From Chryseobacterium sp. GVT01B (GTDB lineage Bacteria > Bacteroidota > Bacteroidia > Flavobacteriales > Weeksellaceae): 64,000 bases of DNA. A model generated the notes under the pieces. It saw nothing but the letters and a program-made list of their open reading frames with translations, did not search any database and was not told where the DNA came from. The DNA lies in assembly GCF_019970045.1 (NCBI RefSeq), contig NZ_JAHXYI010000006.1, positions 434,001 through 498,000 on the forward strand. Direction: 5' to 3'. The translations under genes were made by a program, and so were the position numbers. Within the stretch, counting starts at the first letter, position 1. Every line of letters begins with the position of its first letter. Positions 17,417 through 24,955 of this stretch are shown in pieces.

Positions 17417-19488
17417 GCCAGACCAATAATAAAAAAGATGTGATCATCGTAGGAACGGGGATCGCAGGATCATTGATCGCAAAACTGTTGTCTGATCATG
17501 TATTTGACGTGACAAAAGGCAAAATGATCCATCGTGCAGATGCAGGAAAATCTGATAATATCAAGGAAATATCAATCCTAATGTATGAAGCAGGGCTGGA
17601 AGCCGGTATTGAACTGGATTCCGTATCCTCAATGACCACTTACAATGAGTATATCCGTACTTTTTACAGAGAAGAAGCCAAAGTCCCCAACTCTCCTTAT
17701 CCGAATTTGAAGCAGGCCCCTTCTCCAAATGTCCTGGATATGGAGCATATTGTCCAGCCATTTCCTGATAAAAAGGGATATCTGGTTCAGTTTGGGCCGA
17801 TGCCTTTTGCAAGTGATGCCATCAGAGTGGGAGGAGGAACAACTCTTCACTGGCTGGGAACTACTCCAAGAATGCTTCCGAATGATTTTAAACTTACAGA
17901 AAAATATGGAATTACTATTCCTCAGCCTAATACTGATAAGCCAAGTCCGGTCAACTGGCCGATAGATTATGAAGAATTAAGGCCGTATTATGAAATGGCA
18001 GAATTTGAAATCGGGGTTTCCGGAGATGTTTCAAGACAGGAATATCCTATTTCTGAGAATATGGAGCAATATTATGGAAATTATGTATTCCCGATGGAAG
18101 AAATTCCGCAAAGTTATATGGATCATAAGATCATTGAAGGTCTTAAAGGCACGAGCGTAACGCTAAGCTCCGGAGAAATTCCGCTGATGATGGTCCCTTC
18201 TCCTCAGGGAAGAAATTCTATCCCGAATCCAAAATACGGAAAAACAAAGATTATCAAGGCTGAACCAAAAGAATCCGGGTACAAACTGATTTTAGACAGT
18301 TCTGAAAAAGAAGAATACAAAGCTCTTGGTTCTGTCTGGAATCCTTATATGGGAGAGCGTTGCGAAGGAAATGCATCATGCGTTCCGATCTGTCCGGTTC
18401 AGGCTAAATATAATGCTTTAAAAACTTTAAAAAAGGCACTGTATAAAGTTAACGATAATGAAAATCTTAAGCGTAATCCATACATGCAGATTCAGGCTCA
18501 GAGTGTGGTATACAGATTAAGTGTTGACCAGAATGATAAAGATAAGATTTCCAAAGTTCATCTGAGAAGGTATACTTCAAAGGAGAAAACCGATTTTGTT
18601 GAAGAATCAATTGATACTTCAGACGCCATCGTAATTCTGGCAGCCAATGCTTTTGAAAATCCAAAGATTTTATTAAACTCAAAATACACCGTTCAGGACG
18701 TTGTAAAAACCGTTGCCAACAGCAGTGATCAGGTAGGAAGAAACCTGATGGATCATATGGTAATGCTTACCTGGGGACTTTTCCCTGAACCGGTATATCC
18801 TTACAGAGGTCCCGGTTCTACCACTAATATTTCGTCTTTCCGTGACGGAAACTTCAGAGGTGAATTTTCTGCGTGGATCTCTCCGCTTGACAATTGGGGC
18901 TGGGGCTGGCCGGCATTTTCTCCGGGATCTGATGTAGGATATTTTATCAGCCAGAAGCTTTTCGGGGCAGAATTAAGAGAAGCACTTACGAACAGGCTTT
19001 CAAAACAGGTTTTATTCCACTTCGAGATTGAGCAGCTGCCTAATCCAAATAACAGAGTAACTATTAATGATCAGTATCTGGATGTTCTCGGAATTCCGCG
19101 TCCTGTTATCCATTATGAACTAACAGAATATGAAATGAAAGCGATGGAACAGGCAAAAAATGCTTCGGACCAGATGTTCAAAAGATTAAATATTGATGAT
19201 TTCACAAAATATACTGCGGAAGACAAGAATTCTGTGATCTACAATGGAACAAGATATTCTTACAACGGGGCCGGTCATATTGTGGGAACGCACAGAATGG
19301 GTTCTACAGCAGAAGATTCTGTTACCAACAGCTATTGCAAAGCCTGGGATCACCCGAATTTATACGTTGTAGGAGCAGGAAACATGACCACTTTGGGAAC
19401 CTCAAACCCTACTTTAACATTATCAGCATTCACTATCCGTTCGGTAGAATCTATCCTTGCAGATCTTGAAACTCAACTAAAAAAATAA
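17413..19488 (+). CDS. GMC family FAD oxidoreductase with a three-cysteine cluster motif
   Basis: 691 residues. The FAD-binding GxGxxG is at the N terminus (IIVGTGIAGSLIAKLLSDH). The middle has C317-x5-C323-x3-C327 in ERCEGNASCVPICPVQAK; the equivalent region in FAD-dependent glucose dehydrogenase alpha subunits binds a 3Fe-4S cluster that passes electrons on. The C-terminal GMC signature is intact: GAGHIVGTHRMGSTAEDS, then VVGAGNMTTLGTSNPTLT, with the catalytic-pair histidine in GTHRMG. No signal peptide. Genes on both sides overlap or lie within 5 bp, so it works with the small subunit and probably with the ferritin-like partner. Substrate unknown. Confidence 0.85.
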   Translation: MSQTNNKKDVIIVGTGIAGSLIAKLLSDHVFDVTKGKMIHRADAGKSDNIKEISILMYEAGLEAGIELDSVSSMTTYNEYIRTFYREEAKVPNSPYPNLKQAPSPNVLDMEHIVQPFPDKKGYLVQFGPMPFASDAIRVGGGTTLHWLGTTPRMLPNDFKLTEKYGITIPQPNTDKPSPVNWPIDYEELRPYYEMAEFEIGVSGDVSRQEYPISENMEQYYGNYVFPMEEIPQSYMDHKIIEGLKGTSVTLSSGEIPLMMVPSPQGRNSIPNPKYGKTKIIKAEPKESGYKLILDSSEKEEYKALGSVWNPYMGERCEGNASCVPICPVQAKYNALKTLKKALYKVNDNENLKRNPYMQIQAQSVVYRLSVDQNDKDKISKVHLRRYTSKEKTDFVEESIDTSDAIVILAANAFENPKILLNSKYTVQDVVKTVANSSDQVGRNLMDHMVMLTWGLFPEPVYPYRGPGSTTNISSFRDGNFRGEFSAWISPLDNWGWGWPAFSPGSDVGYFISQKLFGAELREALTNRLSKQVLFHFEIEQLPNPNNRVTINDQYLDVLGIPRPVIHYELTEYEMKAMEQAKNASDQMFKRLNIDDFTKYTAEDKNSVIYNGTRYSYNGAGHIVGTHRMGSTAEDSVTNSYCKAWDHPNLYVVGAGNMTTLGTSNPTLTLSAFTIRSVESILADLETQLKK

Positions 19489-19492
19489 CAAC

Positions 19493-20944
19493 ATGAGACA
19501 AAGACTTATCAATAAAACAGCACAGCCACAGGAAATATTAACTGCAGGAAGAATGGCAGCAAGAAGCGCAGTCGTTACTGAAGCCGTTTCATTACCTTCT
19601 TTATTATTTGATTCAACATTGAGTAAAGAAGACTGGATTGAAGGATTAAAACATCACAGCAAAACATTGACGAATCTTTTACTGAACGATCAGATTGATG
19701 ATTTTAATGCCTATTTAGAATCCCAATTTGGCTCAGATGTTTCTGAATTAAAAAAAGGATTGACTGAAATTGATTATAAACCCGTTTTACAGGATCTTTT
19801 GCAGACGGCTATTCTCATTGAACATTCTACCATTCCACCTTATCTTACGGCTTTATATTCGATTAAAGACGGAACCAATGCTCTGGCTTCCCAAATTATC
19901 AGAAGTGTTGCTGTGGAAGAAATGCTTCACCTGATCATGGTTTGTAATGTATTGAATGCAATTGACATTCAACCCTCTGTTAACAAAAAAGAGAACTACC
20001 CTACTTATCCGATGAAATTACCAATGAATGTTGATTTCTATGTAGGTCTGGAAACGTTCTCAAGCAACAGTATCGCAACTTTTATTGCCATTGAAAGCCC
20101 GAGCAAACCATTGGTAAAAGCGCCGAAATATGACCACGAAACAGATTCTTCAGCATTATATTCCCAAAGAACGGCTGTACAGGACAATAACTTCTGGACC
20201 CTTGAAAATATGAAAGGTTTCATCATGGAAAATGTACATACCATTGGTGAATATTACGATGTTTTATTCTTCTATATTGTTGTTTTCCAAATTATTGCCT
20301 ATTACAAAGAACACGGAACTCTTCCTAAGAATTTCGAGGAATTAAATACCGGAGGAATTTTCACAGGAAATCCTGCCAAACAAATCCGTCCTGAGCAATA
20401 TTACGGAAGTGGCGGAAAACTACATTTTGTGGAAGCTTTAGAAGGAGTAATTGCTGTTTTTCAGGAGATCAAAGGACAAGGTGAAGGGGCTGACGATTCA
20501 ATTTTCGATGTTGACCCATCCCAATTTGAAGAAGGTGTAGAGTTGGCTCATTATTTCAGATTTAAAGAAGTTTTCCATGAGCATTTTTATCTCGGTGGAA
20601 ACTATGAACCTTTTACGGATGAAAACGGTATGATGCCTGTCACTACTCCACCTACAGGAAAAGATTTACCCGTAGAATGGGATGAAGCTTATCCTATGAA
20701 GCCTAATCCAAAAGTGGAAGATTATATCAAAAACAAAGAATTACATGCACAAGGAGTTGAGTTTAATAAGACCTACAGACGTTTATTAGATGCTATACAA
20801 AGCGCTGTGGAGGGAAACCAGAGAGAACTGGAAAAATCAATCATGTACATGTATGCCTTGAAAGAACAGGCTGTTAACCTCATGAAACAGCCGCTGGATG
20901 CTCAAACTAATGCAGGCCCCACTTTCGAATACACTGAATTATAA
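19493..20944 (+). CDS. ferritin-like protein of the VioB/RebD (iminophenyl-pyruvate dimer synthase) type
   Basis: 483 residues. Residues from about 95 to 180 contain LLQTAILIEHSTIPPYLTAL followed by YSIKDG and then IRSVAVEEMLHLIMVCNVLN; the E/ExxH pattern and surrounding residues match the ferritin-like domain of VioB/RebD/StaD enzymes, which couple amino-acid-derived imines. Further candidate metal ligands occur in NVHTIGEYYDVLFF and FKEVFHEHFYLGG. It is about half the length of true RebD/VioB proteins and lacks their other domains, so the reaction may differ. It starts 4 bp after the GMC gene. Confidence 0.7.
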   Translation: MRQRLINKTAQPQEILTAGRMAARSAVVTEAVSLPSLLFDSTLSKEDWIEGLKHHSKTLTNLLLNDQIDDFNAYLESQFGSDVSELKKGLTEIDYKPVLQDLLQTAILIEHSTIPPYLTALYSIKDGTNALASQIIRSVAVEEMLHLIMVCNVLNAIDIQPSVNKKENYPTYPMKLPMNVDFYVGLETFSSNSIATFIAIESPSKPLVKAPKYDHETDSSALYSQRTAVQDNNFWTLENMKGFIMENVHTIGEYYDVLFFYIVVFQIIAYYKEHGTLPKNFEELNTGGIFTGNPAKQIRPEQYYGSGGKLHFVEALEGVIAVFQEIKGQGEGADDSIFDVDPSQFEEGVELAHYFRFKEVFHEHFYLGGNYEPFTDENGMMPVTTPPTGKDLPVEWDEAYPMKPNPKVEDYIKNKELHAQGVEFNKTYRRLLDAIQSAVEGNQRELEKSIMYMYALKEQAVNLMKQPLDAQTNAGPTFEYTEL

Positions 20945-20962
20945 CCATAAAAACGATATATC

Positions 20963-22492
20963 ATGCTTAAAAGAAAAAAAGAGAGTCCCGAATCGGGAGG
21001 CGAACAGTTGTTCCGTAAAATGCCAGGCCAAAATGAAGTTAATCTGGCTGAGCTAATGGATGGATATTCAAAACTATTGATTGATGATCCGGTAAGGCCA
21101 TTCAGGGAAGACAATCTTCAGGCCATCGAAAATAGTGTAGATTATGGAATACTTAAAGCTTTGGCAGGTACATGGGTAAGCTATAATGTGAATTACAATA
21201 AAGATATTGCTAAACCGTCATTAGCAAGTGGAGTACATACTACAATTATGCCTTCTCCCGGAACCAATTCAGGAACGATACCCGGAAAATTCGCTTTTGA
21301 CAGTGAAGAATATATTGAGAAGTTAACATTTTCAATTGTCCCGGGTGGAGTTCGTAACCGCGGTGGTGCCAGTGAACTCTTCTGTGGAGCTGTAAAATAT
21401 GAGCAAAGTATTAAGAGTGTTAATGCCATACAGGGACAAGATGCTTTGAAATACACCCCTATCCATGAAGAAAACGGTATGTATCTTTGGCTGAGTGATG
21501 TCTACAATCATGCAGCAACCAAGGAATCTATTGAAAGAGACCGTGGTATTCATGCCGTTTCAACAGAAGATGCTAAAAAGTATGGCTATACGGGTGAATA
21601 CAGAGATGAGCCTTTAGTAAGAATAACACCAGATGGAGTGGCAAATCCTAAATATATTCTTTTAAGTCAGCTAGAGCCGGGACAGCCTTATTATGAAATT
21701 ATTCCGGCACAGGAAATAAAACCGGGAGCAGGAGTTGACGGTCCTTATTTTATTCCGGACTACTCTATTTCCCGAAGCGGCGTTATTCCTCACGGAAGTA
21801 CCATTACTTTACTTGGCGATATTATTCCTCAAAATAAAGCTGATGAAACCTTTTATTTAATTGATGGCTCGCCTCAATTCCCTTATGGTAAAGAGGCATG
21901 GGATACTAATCATCTTTCCATTTCACGTACAATGGGGAATGCAGGGGTAACGCCAGAAGAAATCATTGACCTTGATAAGCCTGCACCGGATTGGGTTCAT
22001 CAAACACTGGACGACAAAAATGATCCTGGTTCAAACAAGATTTATACTCAAAGAATACTCGCAGACGATTTATACCCTTATTCTGTACGACCCGATCTCA
22101 GACTTAGGGATACATTAAGAGGTCAGAAGGTCAGCAATTATGTACATGTGAGAATGTCTTCCAAAATGAAAACCGGAGCACAGGGAGGAGTTTTAAATGT
22201 TCCTTTTGTGAACCGTTTTGTTCCAACAGTTGAAGTGGATATGGATATGTGGATCGAAACAATTATTGAAGACGGAAAAGAAATTCTTCAGCTGCAATAC
22301 GAGCAAATTGTATTCTTTGAATTTGATTTCGGGAATGATGGAGGTACTACAAGCTGGCCTCACATCCAGGTCAATACCCTTCGTAAGTTAGCAGATATTC
22401 CTGATGATCAGAAAAAAGTGATCGAAGATCAGTTCTTTAATACTGGTGAAAATTCCGGTGCAGCTTCAGGCTGTCCTTACCATAAAGGATAG
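20963..22492 (+). CDS. unknown 509-residue protein ending in a Cys-Pro motif
   Basis: I do not recognise this family with certainty. No signal peptide or membrane segment. Residues around 60-75, GILKALAGTWVSYNVN, resemble the first strand of calycin/nitrobindin-like beta barrels (LxxLxGxW). The rest is beta-rich with repeated FIPDYS/LLGDIIPQ-type strands, and the extreme C terminus is SGCPYHKG, a Cys-Pro pair of the kind that ligates haem in haem-regulatory motifs. A haem-binding or peroxidase-like role is a guess from these two hints. It is the last gene of the operon, 18 bp after the ferritin-like gene, and ends before a two-way terminator. Confidence 0.5.
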   Translation: MLKRKKESPESGGEQLFRKMPGQNEVNLAELMDGYSKLLIDDPVRPFREDNLQAIENSVDYGILKALAGTWVSYNVNYNKDIAKPSLASGVHTTIMPSPGTNSGTIPGKFAFDSEEYIEKLTFSIVPGGVRNRGGASELFCGAVKYEQSIKSVNAIQGQDALKYTPIHEENGMYLWLSDVYNHAATKESIERDRGIHAVSTEDAKKYGYTGEYRDEPLVRITPDGVANPKYILLSQLEPGQPYYEIIPAQEIKPGAGVDGPYFIPDYSISRSGVIPHGSTITLLGDIIPQNKADETFYLIDGSPQFPYGKEAWDTNHLSISRTMGNAGVTPEEIIDLDKPAPDWVHQTLDDKNDPGSNKIYTQRILADDLYPYSVRPDLRLRDTLRGQKVSNYVHVRMSSKMKTGAQGGVLNVPFVNRFVPTVEVDMDMWIETIIEDGKEILQLQYEQIVFFEFDFGNDGGTTSWPHIQVNTLRKLADIPDDQKKVIEDQFFNTGENSGAASGCPYHKG

Positions 22493-22512
22493 AATTATTC
22501 ACCAATAGTACA

Positions 22513-22540
22513 AAAAAGAGGCAGATTATTGCCTCTTTTT
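22513..22540. terminator. bidirectional terminator between the oxidoreductase operon and tetR1
   Basis: Perfect AAAAAGAGGCA / TGCCTCTTTTT stem (22513-22523 with 22530-22540) and a 6-nt loop, with A and T tracts suited to both directions. It lies between the stop codons of two convergent genes. Confidence 0.9.
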
Positions 22541-22556
22541 ATGTTTTCTAAGTATA

Positions 22557-23195
22557 TTAAAGATTATCGTAGGTCTGATCCACCATAAAAGATATTGCTT
22601 TTTTGATTTTTTCACGCCCTTCAGGGGTATTGGTATCTATGCCGCAGAAAATACTGCCATTTAGGGAAGAGAACATATTCAGGTAATAAAGCCCTGAAAC
22701 CATAATCGCCATGATAGAGCGATAGGTATCCATTTTATCTTTGAAATGAGATTCCATCAGTAATTTGAAGATATATTCTCCATTTTCTTCCTGGGTATCA
22801 ATCAATTTCTTCAATGATTTTCTGGGTTCAGAAATGGTCCACAACAATAGTTTTTGAGCTTCTTTGTTGGTATATACGTGATCAAATTGTGAAAGCAGCA
22901 TATGCTCGATAAATTCTCTTCCTCCATCTTCCAGATTCGGTTTCATCTTTTCTACTTCTTCACTGGTTACCTTTACCCAAAAATCCTGTGTACGGACATA
23001 TTCGTCCATCAGACCATCCATACCGCCAAAATAGGTGTAGATCATTTTCTTATCTACTCCGGCGGTTGCAGCGATATCATTGATCTTCAATCCTGCATAC
23101 CCTTTCGTTTTCAGAATTTTCCCAACTGCATCTAAAAATTTTTTCTTACTGCGTTCCTTGTTTCTAATACTCCCTGATGCTGACTTTCTTTCCAT
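22557..23195 (-). CDS. TetR family regulator, copy 1 of a duplicated pair
   Basis: 212 residues from the ATG at 23193-23195; seven extra residues upstream are possible but the second TetR copy begins at the same MERKSA. The HTH is at residues 30-55 (LKINDIAATAGVDKKMIYTY) and the ligand domain contains KEAQKLLLW and EENGEYIFKLLM. It aligns end to end without gaps with the TetR at 23686. The palindrome TAGACACCTATAGGTGTCTA lies 46 bp upstream of the start, and three more copies of this site follow in the next 1.5 kb. The likely targets are its own gene and the short divergent units, not the convergent oxidoreductase operon. Confidence 0.9.
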   Translation of the reverse strand: MERKSASGSIRNKERSKKKFLDAVGKILKTKGYAGLKINDIAATAGVDKKMIYTYFGGMDGLMDEYVRTQDFWVKVTSEEVEKMKPNLEDGGREFIEHMLLSQFDHVYTNKEAQKLLLWTISEPRKSLKKLIDTQEENGEYIFKLLMESHFKDKMDTYRSIMAIMVSGLYYLNMFSSLNGSIFCGIDTNTPEGREKIKKAISFMVDQTYDNL

Positions 23196-23240
23196 GACTA
23201 AACATTCAATATACAAGTTTAAGAAAATTTTTTATCATTT

Positions 23241-23284
23241 TAGACACCTATAGGTGTCTAATTTCAACTATTTATATATATTTG
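23241..23284 (+). promoter_or_regulatory. operator 1 and promoter of short unit 1
   Basis: TAGACACCTATAGGTGTCTA (23241-23260) is a perfect palindrome. The plus-strand -7 box TATATTTG is at 23277-23284, 16 bp after the operator, against 6 bp in the other three units. The extra 10 bp equals one turn of the helix. The same operator faces the minus-strand tetR1 start. Confidence 0.75.
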
Positions 23285-23290
23285 TACAAA

Positions 23291-23450
23291 ATAAAACCAT
23301 CTAATATATAAAACCCTATCGAGATTGAAAATTAAAAACTATTCAGATTGTAACAGCGTATCAGCATCATTCAGATAGTAATTTCTTATAAAATAAAATT
23401 AATAACCTGAAAATCAAAACATTAAATAAAATTCATAAAATTTTTATTAT
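23291..23450 (+). ncRNA. short transcription unit 1 (divergent from tetR1), end uncertain
   Basis: The sequence after the TATATTTG box (ACAAAATAAAACCATCTA) closely matches unit 2 and loosely matches units 3 and 4. A TTG followed by AAAATTAAAAA lies 41 nt after the -7 box, the same place as in the other units; read from it, an 18-codon frame would encode 17 residues beginning MKIKNYSD. No clear terminator is visible, so the unit may be decayed or read through into unit 2. The 3' boundary given is arbitrary. Confidence 0.35.
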
Positions 23451-23452
23451 TT

Positions 23453-23486
23453 TACACACTTCGTAGTGTCTTATTTTATATATTTG
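23453..23486 (+). promoter_or_regulatory. operator 2 and promoter of short unit 2
   Basis: A degenerate copy of the operator (23453-23472: TACACAC-N6-GTGTCTT) followed 6 bp later by TATATTTG (23479-23486). Spacing is identical to units 3 and 4. Confidence 0.7.
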
Positions 23487-23491
23487 TACAA

Positions 23492-23660
23492 ACTAAAACC
23501 ATCTACATATCTTAAAACACTTTTAGGTTGAAAAATAAGACAATTCAGACTGTTTTATTTAGGTTCCCTTACTTTAAGACAATTTCGAACACGAAACAAC
23601 TAAGGTAGAAACACAACAACACAATTGACCATTAGAGATTTCTAATGGTTTTGTTTTTTT
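23492..23660 (+). ncRNA. short transcription unit 2, probable small RNA of about 165 nt
   Basis: It runs from a TATATTTG promoter to a strong terminator and contains no ATG start before the terminator. Conserved parts shared with the other units: the leader AACTAAAACCAT, a TTG at 23528 (42 nt after the -7 box) and the 3' block AACTAAGGTAGAAACAC (23598-23614). CCTTA (23567) can pair with TAAGG (23601) around an inner TTTCG-AACA-CGAAA hairpin. A 26-residue frame from the TTG is possible, but it reads the 3' block in a different frame from unit 4, which favours an RNA function. Confidence 0.6.
23628..23660 (+). terminator. terminator of short unit 2
   Basis: ACCATTAGA / TCTAATGGT perfect 9-bp stem with a GATT loop, then a long T tract interrupted by one G. 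Confidence 0.9.
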
Positions 23661-23685
23661 CCATAATAATATAACAAACTAAATA

Positions 23686-24324
23686 TTACAGATTCTCATA
23701 GGTTTGGTTCAATAAAAAAGAAACTGCACTTTTAATTTTATCCCGTCCTTTAGAGGTGTCTACATCTATTCCACAGAAAATACTGCCATTCATCGCAGCA
23801 TACATATTCAGATAATAAAGTCCGGAAACCAGGATAGCCATTATCGCACGTACATCTTCAGCATGATCTTTGAAATGAGAATCCATCAGGAGTTTAAAAA
23901 TATATTCTCCGTTTTCTTCCTGAGTATCGGTAAGTTTTCTTAGTGATTTTCTTGATTCTGAGATGCGCCATAGAAGTAATTTTTGCGCTTCTTTGCTTTT
24001 GTAGACATAGTCAAATTGCGACAGAAGCATTTCTTCCATGAAAGACTGTCCGCCGTCATCCAGTTTGGGTTTTATCTTGTCTACTTCATCAATAGTTACT
24101 TTACTCCAGTAGTCCTGAGACCGGATATATTCATCTATAAGCCCGTCTATCCCTCCAAAATAATTATAGATCATCTTTTTATCTACCTCGGCTGTAGCAG
24201 CAATGTCAGTCACTTTCAAAGCAGTATGTCCTTTTGTTCTCAGTATTTTTCCTACTGCTTCCAAAAATTTTTTTTTACTGCGTTCCTTGTTCCGGATACT
24301 TCCCGCTGCTGACTTTCTTTCCAT
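23686..24324 (-). CDS. TetR family regulator, copy 2 of a duplicated pair
   Basis: 212 residues, collinear with the TetR at 22557 over its full length: same N terminus (MERKSAAGSIRNKERSKKKF), same HTH (VTDIAATAEVDKKMIYNY), same GSIFCGID near the end. Differences are spread through the ligand domain (for example WRISESRKSL against WTISEPRKSL), so the two may sense different ligands while sharing an operator. Upstream, 24367-24390 holds the third operator copy, 44 bp from the start codon, between this gene and short unit 3. Confidence 0.9.
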   Translation of the reverse strand: MERKSAAGSIRNKERSKKKFLEAVGKILRTKGHTALKVTDIAATAEVDKKMIYNYFGGIDGLIDEYIRSQDYWSKVTIDEVDKIKPKLDDGGQSFMEEMLLSQFDYVYKSKEAQKLLLWRISESRKSLRKLTDTQEENGEYIFKLLMDSHFKDHAEDVRAIMAILVSGLYYLNMYAAMNGSIFCGIDVDTSKGRDKIKSAVSFLLNQTYENL

Positions 24325-24366
24325 GGTAAACTTTTCAATCCTACAAGTTTATGAATTTTTTTTCAT

Positions 24367-24402
24367 TTTAGACACTTTTTAGTGTCTAAATATGTATATT
24401 TG
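24367..24402 (+). promoter_or_regulatory. operator 3 and promoter of short unit 3
   Basis: TTTAGACACT / AGTGTCTAAA (24367-24376 with 24381-24390) around a TTTT centre; the 20-bp core is at 24369-24388. TATATTTG follows at 24395-24402, 6 bp after the core. Lies between divergent tetR2 and unit 3. Confidence 0.75.
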
Positions 24403-24407
24403 CATCA

Positions 24408-24560
24408 ACTAATAACCATTTTATATAAACGAACGATCAAAGTTGTGAGATTGAGTGAGATCAGATTGTACCGTTAATTCCCTCAGTTTAAATGTATGAA
24501 CATTCCATGACTGAGGTAAAACATTACTCACAGCATCATTTTTATGGTGCTGTTTTTATT
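24408..24560 (+). ncRNA. short transcription unit 3, probable small RNA of about 150 nt
   Basis: Leader AACTAATAACCATTTTA is the same as in unit 4. TTG at 24443 lies 41 nt after the -7 box but is followed at once by TGA, so no peptide could be made from it. CCTCAGT (24481-24487) pairs with ACTGAGG (24510-24516) around an inner AATGT-ATGA-ACATT hairpin; the 3' arm is this unit's version of the conserved ACTAAGGTA block. A 24-codon frame (23 residues) starting ATG at 24493 exists but shares nothing with the other units. Confidence 0.6.
24530..24558 (+). terminator. terminator of short unit 3
   Basis: ACAGCATCAT / ATGGTGCTGT, 10 pairs including one G-U, loop TTTT, followed by a T tract. Confidence 0.88.
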
Positions 24561-24711
24561 TAACAGAAATAAGTTCTTACATTTTTCAGGTATAAATACC
24601 CATTCCTTTTAATTTTTTTGATTTTATTTCTGGCTTGAAATACCTTCTATCACTGGTTTTTCTCAATTCAATTAAACATTGAAAAAAAATAATTTAATTT
24701 TTTTTTCATTT
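24561..24711. other. AT-rich spacer between short units 3 and 4
   Basis: No ORF, repeat or promoter recognised. The last 25 bases before operator 4 resemble the T-rich run before operator 3, suggesting they are part of the repeated unit. Confidence 0.4.
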
Positions 24712-24745
24712 TAGACACTTTCAAGTGTCTTATTTTGTATATTTG
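24712..24745 (+). promoter_or_regulatory. operator 4 and promoter of short unit 4
   Basis: TAGACAC-N6-GTGTCTT (24712-24731) followed 6 bp later by TATATTTG (24738-24745). Same arrangement as units 2 and 3. Confidence 0.72.
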
Positions 24746-24750
24746 CTTCA

Positions 24751-24877
24751 AACTAATAACCATTTTACATAGAAGCACTATTGAGTTGAGAAAAATTAAA
24801 AAGTTTCGAAAACAAGCAACTAAGGTAAAAACACTAAATGCAACAGTATCATTAGCTCTTTAATGATGCTGTTTTTA
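24751..24877 (+). ncRNA. short transcription unit 4, probable small RNA of about 125 nt
   Basis: Leader AACTAATAACCATTTTACAT matches unit 3. TTG at 24786 is 41 nt after the -7 box, and the 3' block AACTAAGGTAAAAACAC is at 24818-24834. AGTTG (24784) can pair with CAACT (24817) around a TTTCGAAA hairpin, keeping the shape seen in units 2 and 3. Read from the TTG, a 25-residue basic peptide (LRKIKKFRKQATKVK...) ends inside the terminator, so a micropeptide is not excluded. Confidence 0.6.
24842..24877 (+). terminator. terminator of short unit 4
   Basis: ACAGTATCATTA / TAATGATGCTGT, 12 pairs with one G-U, 6-nt loop, then TTTTT. Close in sequence to the unit 3 terminator. Confidence 0.9.
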
Positions 24878-24955
24878 AATTTAAAAGTCAGATTTTGATT
24901 TTGAAGTACAGAAAATTGCATATACCGGTTTCGGTATAGAATAGTTGATATGAAG

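Noticed and set aside
22557..23195. tetR1 as repressor of the upstream oxidoreductase operon
   Set aside because: The genes converge and are separated by a two-way terminator; the TAGACAC operator is not seen in the operon's promoter region 16490-16969.
24493..24564. 23-residue ORF starting with ATG in short unit 3
   Set aside because: No similar peptide occurs in units 1, 2 or 4, and the frame reads through the terminator stem.
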